This document shows, one piece after another, positions 8,807 through 17,187 of a stretch of DNA of 21,160 nt. The notes beneath the pieces were generated by a model. It was not told the DNA's origin and made no database searches. It worked only from the letters and a program-made list of their open reading frames with translations. The position numbers and the translations under genes were made by a program. Source of the stretch: Candidatus Heimdallarchaeota archaeon (GTDB taxonomy: Archaea; Asgardarchaeota; Heimdallarchaeia; Heimdallarchaeales; Kariarchaeaceae); the NCBI GenBank assembly GCA_021399405.1, contig JAAFKL010000269.1, forward strand, positions 1-21,160. The letters are read 5' to 3'. Every line of letters starts with the position of its first letter. Positions within the stretch are counted from its first letter, which is position 1.

Positions 8807-9087
8807 TGCATCTGAAAACTCAGATGCAAATACCCTCGCGTAAAAGCTGAAAGCGATCAGCTGAGCTGTGAAGCTACAGTGACTTGAGACCGATGGAAAA
8901 ATTGCGGGGGGCACACTGCTGCCTCTTCGTCCCCGACAAAAATCGGTCGAAAATGAGTCACGATGATTCACCAGTTCACGGATGTTTACCGGTGACAAAC
9001 GCCTGGCGGTTCGCCAGACCAATGAATTGATCAGTTGCAAGCAACCGATTTCATCACACGCCAAGAGTACAAATTCATAATTTTTTT
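8807..9087 (+). ncRNA. Candidate structured non-coding RNA, GC-rich island
   Basis: This stretch is clearly richer in G and C than its AT-rich surroundings and is dense in hairpins. A 9-bp stem pairs 8807-8815 with 8820-8828. A 6-bp stem pairs 8845-8850 with 8857-8862, followed by AGCT-GTGA-AGCT with a GNRA loop (8865-8876). A long arm nests 8879-8884/8956-8961, 8888-8894/8942-8948 and 8905-8909/8931-8935. TCACC/GGTGA closes another hairpin. A 6-bp stem pairs 9003-9008 with 9012-9017, and GTTG-CAAG-CAAC lies near 9034-9045. T7 at 9081-9087 follows on the + strand only, which favours + transcription. The minus frame that stays open here has a TTG start and implausible composition, so it is probably not coding. 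I find no tRNA, 5S, RNase P (no GAGGAAAGUCC) or SRP helix-8 signature. The 5' end is uncertain. Confidence 0.6.
9081..9087 (+). terminator. T7 tract, probable archaeal terminator of the structured RNA
   Basis: Seven T residues follow the hairpin-rich island by about 20 bases on the + strand. Archaeal RNA polymerase stops efficiently at T-rich tracts. The opposite boundary has only T4 runs on the minus strand. Confidence 0.45.
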
Positions 9088-9384
9088 AATAAAAATAAAC
9101 TTGATGAATGAAAGATAGATTACTATTTCATTATCCTTACCAACGTAGCATATTAGACATACATCTATGTTTGAAGGTACTTCTACTTAATCACACAATT
9201 TAGACTATGTAACATTTTCATTTGTACAGACAGCGCTTCAAATATCAGAATTTGAGATCAAGGATAACCATATTATTATACAAGAGTCCGAAGCATTTAT
9301 TTGTAAATATTTAAATTTTGAATCAGATATATTTTCTGTACTTTGAAAATATTGTTCTTAACTTTATTAGTGGGTGAATTTTAA
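9088..9384 (+). other. AT-rich intergenic stretch upstream of the NYN gene
   Basis: About 300 bases with no open frame of note. Several AT-rich TATA-like sequences (for example around 9307-9316 and 9326-9335) could serve as promoter of the NYN gene. None stands out enough to name as the box. GGGTGA at 9372-9377 is the ribosome-binding site, 7 bases before the TTG start at 9385. Confidence 0.4.
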
Positions 9385-10023
9385 TTGACAGAGGAAGACC
9401 AATTTTTTAAATTTAAAAGCCAAAGTAAAGCGTTATTATTTATTGACGGCAACTATATGATAAACATATCACGGGCTCTGTCCTTAAAAATTGATATGGA
9501 AAATTTACTTGACGAAGTATCAAAGGAATTTTTTAGACAAAAAACATATTGGTATACTGCCTTAGAAAGTAATTTAGAAAGATCAAACAGTGCATTCAGA
9601 TTTCTTGATAGATTACGATATATTCCTAGGACAAAGGTTTACGTTGGACGAATGACAAGAAATACACAGGGTCATTACGGTTCAGCGTTAAAAACTGAAG
9701 CAGGGGTTGCTTTATCTGTCGGGATGGTGGAACAAGCAATGCTCAAAACTTGTGATTATATTTTACTTGTAGCAGGTGATCCGCAGTATATTCCAGCCGT
9801 CAAGACAGCTCAACGATATGGTTGTATCGTCAGATTAATTGTACCAAAAGAAATAGGAGATCTAAGACCTCACCATGAGCTAGTGAAAGTAGCTGATGAA
9901 AAGTTTGATATGGAACCTGAGTTTCTTTATGGGTTTGAATATATTACTGAATCACAAGATTATGAAGAAGAAGAAGAAGATGATGAGGAGTTAACAGTTT
10001 CTGATGAAATCAATGAAGATTAA
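9385..10023 (+). CDS. NYN-domain (PIN-like nuclease fold) protein with altered acidic site
   Basis: This 212-residue protein has the LabA/NYN layout. LLFIDGNY carries D21 and N23, the central KTEAGVALSVGMV segment follows, and VAGDPQYIPAV carries D132 before the RYG strand. NYN domains are PIN-like and usually act as metal-dependent ribonucleases. The central segment normally reads like GVDVALAVDM, with two aspartates. Here the matching positions are G107 and G113, although E105 is adjacent. Activity may therefore be reduced, lost or rearranged. The last 25 residues are an acidic tail (runs of Glu/Asp). The TTG start is chosen from GGGTGA 7 bases upstream. The gene faces the methyltransferase gene, and their stop codons overlap. 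A role in RNA processing or defence is possible; the fold is a firmer call than the activity. Confidence 0.82.
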   Translation: MTEEDQFFKFKSQSKALLFIDGNYMINISRALSLKIDMENLLDEVSKEFFRQKTYWYTALESNLERSNSAFRFLDRLRYIPRTKVYVGRMTRNTQGHYGSALKTEAGVALSVGMVEQAMLKTCDYILLVAGDPQYIPAVKTAQRYGCIVRLIVPKEIGDLRPHHELVKVADEKFDMEPEFLYGFEYITESQDYEEEEEDDEELTVSDEINED

Positions 10024-11936
10024 TTATTAGAAAATCGAATTCGCATGATATTATAGATATCGTCAATTATGGAAGGAATCTTACTTTTAGAAAATCCCAA
10101 TGCAAGAAGTATCTCTCTATCAAGTGCCATTCTGTAATCTTTTCCAATTTGATCTGGAATTCTTGGGAGGTTTTGATATCTAAATTTATCAAATTGTTCA
10201 ATAATTGATTGTTTATTGCCTGTGGATATCAGTTTAGTATCTACAAACATCCTCGTATTCATTAAATCAATAATTTGCATCCGACCTAATTTTGAACCAA
10301 TCTCACGCCTATTTACAATGTATAAAATAAGAAAACAGCTTGAATTGATCCAGGCTGCTTGTAGTTTTAATTCATCAATCGAACCTTTCATGACATAGAA
10401 ATTCTTTGTGGCAGAATAGGTTTCCTCCAAAAAGTGACACATAACCCCCGATGATTCTAAACTCAATTTATCGATAAAAAATAAATTTCCAAAAGGTTGT
10501 TTCACTCGGATTTGATCTGAAGTATGATGAATCCAATGAATACCAAATTTCTTTTGAGCAACTTGTGAATTATGTTTGTTAATTTGTGAGTACAAAATGA
10601 TATTATCGTCTAATGTATCTGATTTCGGCACAGATAGGATATATTCATTGATTGATGGACTTATTCGGTTTTTGTATAGGCCTGATTTCCTGAGAGATTT
10701 TTGCAAAAATTCGATTGGGATAGATATTTCCTTCTTATCCTTAGATTGCTTAATAGTTACAATTTTTTCATCAGTTGAAATAAGTGCCCACTCTGAATTT
10801 GGCAAACAAAAAAAGTTTGGACCATACATCTCAATCCCTCTTGAAATATTAAGTTTCAAGTCCTCTCCTGATTGAATAATAGGATTTTCAAGAAACATAA
10901 TTTCAAGGTTAAGGAGTTGTTCACTTTCAAAGTATTTTAACCAGTTCCAATTTACTCTTAATTGTTGAGAGGGGATCTTAGTTCCTTTCTCGATAGTTAA
11001 GCCATTCTTCACATCAATTACCTCAAAGGACGTTGCAAAATGTTGTGATTTTATTTGTTTGTTAGATACGAAAATTACTTCTTTCAAGCTACTTCCATCG
11101 GAAAATGCAGATGATTCTTTAAATTTTATTATTTTATCAATTTTATAATTATCCAGATAAAATTCCATTAAGGGTTTAGAATACACAGAAACAAACGTGG
11201 AACCAGGAAGTATACTTACAAGGGTTCCGTTTTTGTTAAGGAGACTATCTGCAAGTAACAAAGCATAGTAATGCAAACCGGGTTGCCCAGAAATAAGACC
11301 TGGATAAGAGTTTTTGACTGATTCCAAAGCATTCTTAGTTTCTGAATTAATCCGATGAACTCTGGTAAAGGGTGGATTCATCACAATCAAATCGAATTTT
11401 TCCCTTTGTGGCATTCTAAGATTGGTAAAAGCATCTCCCAAATAGATTGTAATTTTATTTATGGACTCGTTTGCCTTGATGAAATGCTTTAGTAAATTAT
11501 AATATGCCAATATACAAGCAAAAGGCATGTATTCATTCATTGTGATTTTTGGATAGGAAGAGTTTGATTCCAAATTATCTAATATACCTATAATTAATCT
11601 CCCTGATCCACAAAAAGGATCAATAATGTTTGTTGGAACAGTAGTAGGAAAAATTGATTTTAATAAATCTATAGCAGCTAAACTTGTATAATTAGCTGCG
11701 TATATTTTTCGAGTATCAAGATCGAGTGATTTTTGAAACCAGGCAGCGACCCCCTCCATATCTGACAGCTTGATAAATTCTTCAGAATCTTTGAATTCAA
11801 ATGATTGAACGAAGCCATTAATTTTACTCCAAAACTGAATATTACGATTGTATTTATTAGGATCTGCAAATGGGATTAAATCACTAATTTTGGATATTGA
11901 AACACCTTGTATTTTTTCAATAATCCACTTTAACAT
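10020..11936 (-). CDS. N6-adenine DNA methyltransferase, orphan
   Basis: This 638-residue protein carries the gamma-type amino-methyltransferase motifs. Motif I is DPFCGSGR (106-113), which binds S-adenosylmethionine. Motif IV is NPPF (187-190), diagnostic of N6-adenine (or N4-cytosine) methylation. The second half, from about residue 300, lacks methyltransferase motifs and is probably the target-recognition region, as in TaqI- or type I-like enzymes. I see no PD-(D/E)xK nuclease domain in it, so it is not an evident type IIG fusion. No restriction endonuclease or specificity-subunit gene lies beside it. The ATG start is at 11934-11936. The stop codon shares bases with the NYN stop on the other strand. 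It could be an orphan regulatory methylase, the remnant of a restriction-modification system, or part of a defence module. Confidence 0.85.
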   Translation of the reverse strand: MLKWIIEKIQGVSISKISDLIPFADPNKYNRNIQFWSKINGFVQSFEFKDSEEFIKLSDMEGVAAWFQKSLDLDTRKIYAANYTSLAAIDLLKSIFPTTVPTNIIDPFCGSGRLIIGILDNLESNSSYPKITMNEYMPFACILAYYNLLKHFIKANESINKITIYLGDAFTNLRMPQREKFDLIVMNPPFTRVHRINSETKNALESVKNSYPGLISGQPGLHYYALLLADSLLNKNGTLVSILPGSTFVSVYSKPLMEFYLDNYKIDKIIKFKESSAFSDGSSLKEVIFVSNKQIKSQHFATSFEVIDVKNGLTIEKGTKIPSQQLRVNWNWLKYFESEQLLNLEIMFLENPIIQSGEDLKLNISRGIEMYGPNFFCLPNSEWALISTDEKIVTIKQSKDKKEISIPIEFLQKSLRKSGLYKNRISPSINEYILSVPKSDTLDDNIILYSQINKHNSQVAQKKFGIHWIHHTSDQIRVKQPFGNLFFIDKLSLESSGVMCHFLEETYSATKNFYVMKGSIDELKLQAAWINSSCFLILYIVNRREIGSKLGRMQIIDLMNTRMFVDTKLISTGNKQSIIEQFDKFRYQNLPRIPDQIGKDYRMALDREILLALGFSKSKIPSIIDDIYNIMRIRFSNN

Positions 11937-12091
11937 AGAGAGGATATATTCTAATTCACGATTAGGTTTGGTTGTGAATAGAAATTTTTGATTAGTGATG
12001 TATCAGTTTTCTTAAGAGTAACTATTATTATTTGGTTCCATTTACCCAATAATTCCTAATTTATAATTCGAATTGTAACTAAGGATATTCT

Positions 12092-14578
12092 CTAATTGTT
12101 GATATGTAGTGTAAAATTTTTGATTATTTCTAAATTCTCCATTGCAACATCAACTGCATCCGAAACATGAGGGTTTTTCTTGACATAATCGTCAAAGAAT
12201 TTGTGGACATCTTGGTAATACTCGGATGATTCATTTACAATTTGAACTATTGCTATTTGATAGCTGTACTCATGAAGCTTCTCGAAATTATCTAAATTTG
12301 CTAAGTACCAATACCATAATGTATGTTTTGCAATTGCATTATTCGCTAGGCTTTGGATTAGAATTCTACGATTCCTCCCCGGGATTTTCTCAAAAGTGTA
12401 AGCTTGCATTTTTTCAATGTGCTCCATTTTGGTGAATTGACCTAGAGCAGTGATTAATTTAACACTGAGTTCTTCATTTTCAGCAGTTTCATATCTCTGT
12501 ACAAACCAATCTATATCATCAGTGAGTCTTGCTGCAATTACAAGTATTGCAGTAAGTATATCTGGAGGGATTTGTCCCCCTTCCTTGAAAATTGTAAATT
12601 GTTTCATTACGAAATCTGTCACAATTTCAGAGCCAAAGCGTACAGCATTGGAAAGTAAATCTCCTCTGAGGGTGGAAATTTCATGATCTTCCCCTTCTTG
12701 GGGTTCAAGACTAATTGTAGTGAGAATAGTTTCTAAAAATTCCTTACCTACTTTAGAAACAAGTATTTTGGTTGCCTCATTACCTTGAGAATATAATGCT
12801 TGAAGATGTGAAGTAATACTGGAAACAGATAAGGGTGATAGAAGCCCGATATAATTAGAAATGAAATCTAAATATTCCTCAATAGAAATTCTGGTTGCTT
12901 TTAATAAGGCATACATGTCAATTTCAAGAGAATATTTGTCTATCGAAGACATTTTATCTTCTTTTACTAGTTTTAACAGTTCTTCCAAATTGTTAGCTGG
13001 ATACAGAGTTCTGTAAAATCCCTCCATTTCATTATTTAGTTTGTATGCTCTAACGTTAGATGGAATTTCAATTGTGAGATCCATCCTCTCCATCAAATGA
13101 GTTTCAATTTTAGTGCGACCATCATCAAAATAGTAAACTATCGAAATTGGGATTAACCAGCGAGCATCGGAATCCCGATTTAGATAAGTAAATCTTCTTT
13201 GATTTAAGGATAATTGATTTTCATTTTGTGTAACTGTGATTAGTGGATATCCATCTTGTAGTATCCATGATTCCATAAATTTTGAAATGGGTTTACCAGA
13301 AGCTTCTTCCAATGATGCCCATAAATCATCGCTACGAGCATTTGAATAAGCAAATTTATTGAGAAAATATCTTAATCCATCCCGGAATTCGTTCTCACCT
13401 AAGTAATTTTTCAATTGACGTAAGACACTCCCACCTTTGTTATACAATATTGAAGCGTTTTTCACAGTCATCCCGACAGCACCCCCTCCAGTGCGTTCTA
13501 TAGGGAGAGTCTGGATTCTTCCATCATTATTAAGCGCAACTTCTGTTTGTACTCTTACATATTCTTCCCAAACCTTCTTTTCGGGATAATAATGATCAAC
13601 TATACCATATCCAAAGAATGTAGCGAATGATTCATTCAACCACAAGTATTTCCAATTAATCGGGGATACGAGATTACCAAACCATTGATGAGTAATTTCA
13701 TGGGCAATTACTTCTAAAATATATGTCTCTGATCGATAGTTTGTCACCCCTGGAAATCTAAGTAGTAAATTTTCTCGATACAATATTGCACCATAATTTT
13801 CCATTGCTCCATGGAAGAAATCAGCGGTTGCGATGTTATCTAATTTTTTGAAAGGATATTTTACATCAAAATAGTCCTCACAATATTCTAATGTTTTTAC
13901 AGCAAAATCTAATGCAAAATCCCCATAGGTACTCAGTGGGGTATGCTCAGGTGATGCAATTACCGAAACATCATATCCTCTGGTTTTCTTCACAATTTTG
14001 TTGAATTCTCCAACACCAAAAAATAGCAAATAAGTTGACATTACTGGGGTTTTGGCAAATACAATCTTCTTTTTATTATTTTCTAGTTCTGTTTCACTTT
14101 CAATATGTCCATTTGAAATTCCAATCAAATGCTGGTCTATAATAAAGGAAACATCAAATGTAGCTTTTTTCCCTGGAACATCAAAACAAGGGAACGCACG
14201 ACGTGCATCACTTTCCTCAAATTGTGTCACTCCAGCCCATCTTTCCTCACCATTTACTTTGTATCTACTACGATAGAATCCCATAAGATGCTCATTGATT
14301 TCACCTATATAATCAACTTTCAGAGTAAATTCCTGCACCTTTTCTTCAAAGTCCAATTGCAGGGTTTGTGATTTAAGATCAATGTTCCAATTTACTTTTT
14401 GAGTGGTGCCATTGGATGCAATGGTACAATCTATTATTTCAAGATCTAGGCTATGTAGATTAAATTCAGCAATTGGCTCATTAGAAGAAATGTTAATTTC
14501 GGTTTTACCTTTGAATCGAAATGATTCTAAATCAGGCTCTATGAGAAGATTATAATGGTTTGGAGTTAATTCAACCAC
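12092..14578 (-). CDS. M1 family zinc aminopeptidase (tricorn-factor/ERAP-like)
   Basis: This 828-residue enzyme is of full family length. The exopeptidase motif GAMEN is at 257-261. The zinc site HEITH is at 293-297, with the third ligand E316 in WLNESFATFFGY. An N-terminal beta domain (1-200) precedes the catalytic domain. After about residue 520 comes a helical C-terminal domain of ERAP1-C type. M1 enzymes remove N-terminal residues from peptides; archaeal members (tricorn interacting factors F2/F3) finish peptides released by proteasome or tricorn. No signal peptide is seen, so it is probably cytosolic. The GTG start has no Shine-Dalgarno, but a TATA box lies about 27 bases upstream, fitting a leaderless message. 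The gene is divergent from the Nudix gene. All catalytic residues are present. Confidence 0.96.
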   Translation of the reverse strand: MVELTPNHYNLLIEPDLESFRFKGKTEINISSNEPIAEFNLHSLDLEIIDCTIASNGTTQKVNWNIDLKSQTLQLDFEEKVQEFTLKVDYIGEINEHLMGFYRSRYKVNGEERWAGVTQFEESDARRAFPCFDVPGKKATFDVSFIIDQHLIGISNGHIESETELENNKKKIVFAKTPVMSTYLLFFGVGEFNKIVKKTRGYDVSVIASPEHTPLSTYGDFALDFAVKTLEYCEDYFDVKYPFKKLDNIATADFFHGAMENYGAILYRENLLLRFPGVTNYRSETYILEVIAHEITHQWFGNLVSPINWKYLWLNESFATFFGYGIVDHYYPEKKVWEEYVRVQTEVALNNDGRIQTLPIERTGGGAVGMTVKNASILYNKGGSVLRQLKNYLGENEFRDGLRYFLNKFAYSNARSDDLWASLEEASGKPISKFMESWILQDGYPLITVTQNENQLSLNQRRFTYLNRDSDARWLIPISIVYYFDDGRTKIETHLMERMDLTIEIPSNVRAYKLNNEMEGFYRTLYPANNLEELLKLVKEDKMSSIDKYSLEIDMYALLKATRISIEEYLDFISNYIGLLSPLSVSSITSHLQALYSQGNEATKILVSKVGKEFLETILTTISLEPQEGEDHEISTLRGDLLSNAVRFGSEIVTDFVMKQFTIFKEGGQIPPDILTAILVIAARLTDDIDWFVQRYETAENEELSVKLITALGQFTKMEHIEKMQAYTFEKIPGRNRRILIQSLANNAIAKHTLWYWYLANLDNFEKLHEYSYQIAIVQIVNESSEYYQDVHKFFDDYVKKNPHVSDAVDVAMENLEIIKNFTLHINN

Positions 14579-14600
14579 GAAAAATCTTGTGTTAGAGTAC

Positions 14601-14612
14601 TTATATATTATA
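14601..14612 (-). promoter_or_regulatory. TATA box of the M1 aminopeptidase gene
   Basis: On the minus strand the sequence reads TATAATATATAA, centred about 28 bases before the GTG start at 14578. This spacing suits an archaeal leaderless transcript. Confidence 0.6.
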
Positions 14613-14682
14613 CGTTAGAACTAGTCCTAAAACAAAATGAACAGTGAAATATAATGTCTCGATCGATTTCTATTACATGTTA

Positions 14683-14690
14683 CTATATAG
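14683..14690 (+). promoter_or_regulatory. TATA box of the Nudix gene
   Basis: CTATATAG lies about 41-48 bases before the ATG at 14731, predicting a leader of roughly 20 bases. Together with the minus-strand box it makes 14579-14730 a divergent promoter region. Confidence 0.5.
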
Positions 14691-14730
14691 GAAAATTATT
14701 TTGCTTGGATATTATTAATCAATTTAATAA

Positions 14731-15219
14731 ATGACAATTGATCATCCTACCACTGATGCAACTCTTTGTTTTATTGTTCATCAACAGAAAATATTGCTTA
14801 TTATGAAAAAAAGGGGATTTGGTGAAGGAAAAATTAATGGACCCGGTGGTAAGATTGTTGGAAATGAATCAATAAGGGATGGAGCAATTAGAGAAACCTT
14901 TGAGGAAACTGGCTTGACTCCAATTAATCCCAAAAAACAAGCGGTCATAGATTTTTATTTTGGTAAATCTGAGAATCCAAAATGGAAGGTTCATGTATTT
15001 GTAGCTCAACAATTTGAAGGATCATTAATCGAGACTCAAGAAGCTAAAGGTTTCTGGATATCAATAGACGCGATTCCTTATGATAAAATGTGGCAAGATG
15101 ATAAGTATTGGTTACCCAAAGTATTGAAAGGTAAATCCATGAAAGGTAAATTCTGGTTTTCGAAAGATATGAAAAATTTATTGGATCATAACTTAGAAGA
15201 ATTTCCAAAAGGATTTTGA
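14731..15219 (+). CDS. MTH1-like Nudix hydrolase, probable 8-oxo-dGTP diphosphatase
   Basis: This 162-residue protein has a perfect Nudix box, GX5EX7REUXEEXGU, from G40 (E46, R54, E55, E58, E59, G61). It resembles human MTH1 beyond the box. KKRGFGEGKINGPGGK matches MTH1's KKRGFGAGRWNGFGGK, and MWQDDKYW (120-127) matches MWPDDSYW. N36, D123 and D124 correspond to MTH1 N33, D119 and D120, which read the oxidised purine. The likely role is hydrolysis of 8-oxo-dGTP and 2-OH-dATP to monophosphates, keeping oxidised nucleotides out of DNA. The start is ATG without a Shine-Dalgarno, with its own TATA box. The length is close to MTH1 (156 residues). Family membership is firm, and substrate choice is well supported by the conserved residues but remains inferred. 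Confidence 0.93.
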   Translation: MTIDHPTTDATLCFIVHQQKILLIMKKRGFGEGKINGPGGKIVGNESIRDGAIRETFEETGLTPINPKKQAVIDFYFGKSENPKWKVHVFVAQQFEGSLIETQEAKGFWISIDAIPYDKMWQDDKYWLPKVLKGKSMKGKFWFSKDMKNLLDHNLEEFPKGF

Positions 15220-15237
15220 GAATTTACTAATATTAGA

Positions 15238-15564
15238 CTACCTTCTAATCTTTGTTTTCTTTGAAGGATCATTAACCAAAATGAAATCGGTTATCATTAT
15301 TTTTGTTGCGATTTCAGTTTCCATTCCTTTTTTGATCAATTGCATGCGGAATTCAGACCGGCAATCAACGCAGTATCTCTTTTTTGTTTTTGTATTAACA
15401 TAGATTAGGGATTTGGTTGCTGGAGTTCGGCAATGATCACAGAAATTACCTGCCCTGATTGTAGTCATTTGTTTACCAACACATGAATTGCAAAGACCTT
15501 CATTCCTTACATCAGGAATAGGTCGTAGACAGTTTTTACAAAAATACTGACCAGGAATCGACAT
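15238..15564 (-). CDS. Small zinc-ribbon protein with four CxxC pairs
   Basis: This 108-residue protein has four CxxC knuckles at C9/C12, C25/C28, C42/C45 and C65/C68, enough for two zinc sites of the double zinc-ribbon type. A basic helical segment (about 70-90) and a basic tail ending KKTKIRR follow. It is probably cytosolic. Zinc ribbons of this size commonly bind nucleic acids or proteins. I cannot name a family. The ATG start is good. It faces the Nudix gene and lies 117 bases downstream of the TPR gene on the same strand. Confidence 0.72.
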   Translation of the reverse strand: MSIPGQYFCKNCLRPIPDVRNEGLCNSCVGKQMTTIRAGNFCDHCRTPATKSLIYVNTKTKKRYCVDCRSEFRMQLIKKGMETEIATKIMITDFILVNDPSKKTKIRR

Positions 15565-15681
15565 TTACAATATACCTAACAAAACACATTATTTGAAGTA
15601 TATGAAATTGCCTTTTTGGGTATCATCTGGATTAGCTTTATTTTTTCAAATATTGATAAACTGCTAAATAATTTAGTTATT

Positions 15682-17187
15682 TTAATTCTGCTTTTTCCCA
15701 GAAAGAATCCCATTGATTAGAATTTCATTGAGATAAGCTTCTACATCTATGTGAGTCAATCTATTTTGAATTTCTTTAAACTTGAGGTCTGAATCACTAT
15801 ACTTCTTGATCTCATCAAAGATCTCTTCTCTTGTTTTTTCTACTTCTTTCATGTATTTGGGTAATTCCTTTTGTTTTGCGAGATTATATGCTAAATCAAG
15901 AGTTTCATTTGTTATTTGAAAATCACCATCGATGGCTTTAAGTTTAGCAAAGAGAATATAAATCTGAATTTTCAACAGTATGGAACCATGTAATTCTGCA
16001 ATGTTACCAAGCTCGGCAATTAAATCTATTAGTTCTGTTAAGGTATCAGGATTGTTGAAAAGCTTCAATTCAACTAACAATAACTCCGCAAGGTGTTTCA
16101 TCGCAAGTAATGTAATGGAAAAATCGATAACATCTTTTGATTTAACAATTTCAGTGAATAATTCTTGAGCACTGACTAAATTTGCTAGTTTGTTAGATTT
16201 TTTTAAGAGTACAGCCTGTAGGACCTTGTGTTGCAGTTCTATTAGTTTAATTTCTTCTTGATTTTTATCGACTATTGACTGCATCAATTGAAATTGTTTT
16301 TGACTTTCCTCAATGTCTACTTCTGTTAAAGCAAGTATATAGTAGTAAACGGCTTGCGAAGTCCAGAGTATATTATCCTGTTTAGTTAAAGTATCAACAC
16401 TCGTTTCATAATATTTTATTGCCTCATTGATATTTCCTTGAGAATGATGAATTAATCCAATTGTAATATTCGTGAAAGCAGAGAAGAGACCATCCTGCAT
16501 TTGTGTCTGAACTTTTAGAGCTTGAAGTGCATAATCTAAAGCTAGTTTTAATTCTCCTTTTTCTCTATTTACCTCTGCAATATTGCTCAAAACCATTGCC
16601 ACATCTATTTGATTATCGACTTTTTCAAAATATTCTTTGCTACGTGAATAACAAACTAGAGATTCATCTAATTTACCCTGATATCTGTACACTTCGCCAA
16701 TATTATTTAGTACGTGTCCAGCATGTAAAATATTTCCTATTTCTTGATATAGCTTAAGACTGTCTGTGTAATACCTTAAAGAATCCTCAGGTCTATTTTT
16801 ATCTCCATATAGATTTCCCAATAACAAAAGATTTTGAGCTCGTAAATTGACTATGAGTTCTGCTGGTTGAGATTTCATGAGATCATTTGAATCTTCACAT
16901 AATTTTATGCCTTGGTCGTAATTTCCTAGATACCAATGTGCATACGCAGTTTCTTGAATAGCCTTTATTGTTAAGATATCGTTTGGAATCAATTTTGACC
17001 GATGAATTGAATCCAGGCTTATCTCAATGGATTGTTTCGCGTTCCCTTTTTCTCGTTTTATTTTTGCGAGCAATAAATTTATCTTAATATCCATGGTTTC
17101 ATCTATATCTTGTGATTTCAATTGCTCTAACCGAATTTGAACTTCCCCATAATTACCTTTATCCAATTTGTTCTCAAGATCAGTCAA
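15682..17187 (-). CDS. TPR-repeat protein
   Basis: This 501-residue protein is a helical solenoid. Tetratricopeptide repeats are plain from about residue 70 to 300. Examples are VLNNIGEVYRYQGKLDESLVCYSRS, VLSNIAEVNREKGELKLALDYALQAL and TIGLIHHSQGNINEAIKYYETS (repeat units of about 40 residues). The C-terminal 200 residues are helical with weaker repeats. No effector domain, signal peptide or membrane segment is seen. TPR proteins of this type act as protein-binding scaffolds or sensors. The TTG start is uncertain: no Shine-Dalgarno is close, and an ATG 11 bases upstream is out of frame and stops at once. The intergenic region toward the longin-like gene holds inverted repeats that could regulate both. 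Confidence 0.85.
   Translation of the reverse strand: MTDLENKLDKGNYGEVQIRLEQLKSQDIDETMDIKINLLLAKIKREKGNAKQSIEISLDSIHRSKLIPNDILTIKAIQETAYAHWYLGNYDQGIKLCEDSNDLMKSQPAELIVNLRAQNLLLLGNLYGDKNRPEDSLRYYTDSLKLYQEIGNILHAGHVLNNIGEVYRYQGKLDESLVCYSRSKEYFEKVDNQIDVAMVLSNIAEVNREKGELKLALDYALQALKVQTQMQDGLFSAFTNITIGLIHHSQGNINEAIKYYETSVDTLTKQDNILWTSQAVYYYILALTEVDIEESQKQFQLMQSIVDKNQEEIKLIELQHKVLQAVLLKKSNKLANLVSAQELFTEIVKSKDVIDFSITLLAMKHLAELLLVELKLFNNPDTLTELIDLIAELGNIAELHGSILLKIQIYILFAKLKAIDGDFQITNETLDLAYNLAKQKELPKYMKEVEKTREEIFDEIKKYSDSDLKFKEIQNRLTHIDVEAYLNEILINGILSGKKQN

Noticed and set aside
8786..9064. Minus-strand open frame of 92 codons with TTG start over the GC-rich island
   Set aside because: Ser/Arg/Cys-rich composition without domain features, no good ribosome-binding site, and the same DNA is full of perfect stems. 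Better explained as a structured RNA read by chance as an open frame.
8807..9087. RNase P RNA, SRP RNA, 5S rRNA or tRNA
   Set aside because: Neither strand shows GAGGAAAGUCC/ACAGAA, a GGAA-capped helix 8 with AGCAG in the right place, the 5S core, or a cloverleaf. GGTTCGCC near 9009 is just a hairpin loop.
12065..12074. Perfect palindrome AATTCGAATT between the aminopeptidase and methyltransferase genes
   Set aside because: A single 10-bp palindrome in AT-rich DNA, downstream of the aminopeptidase gene, without a second copy or promoter context.
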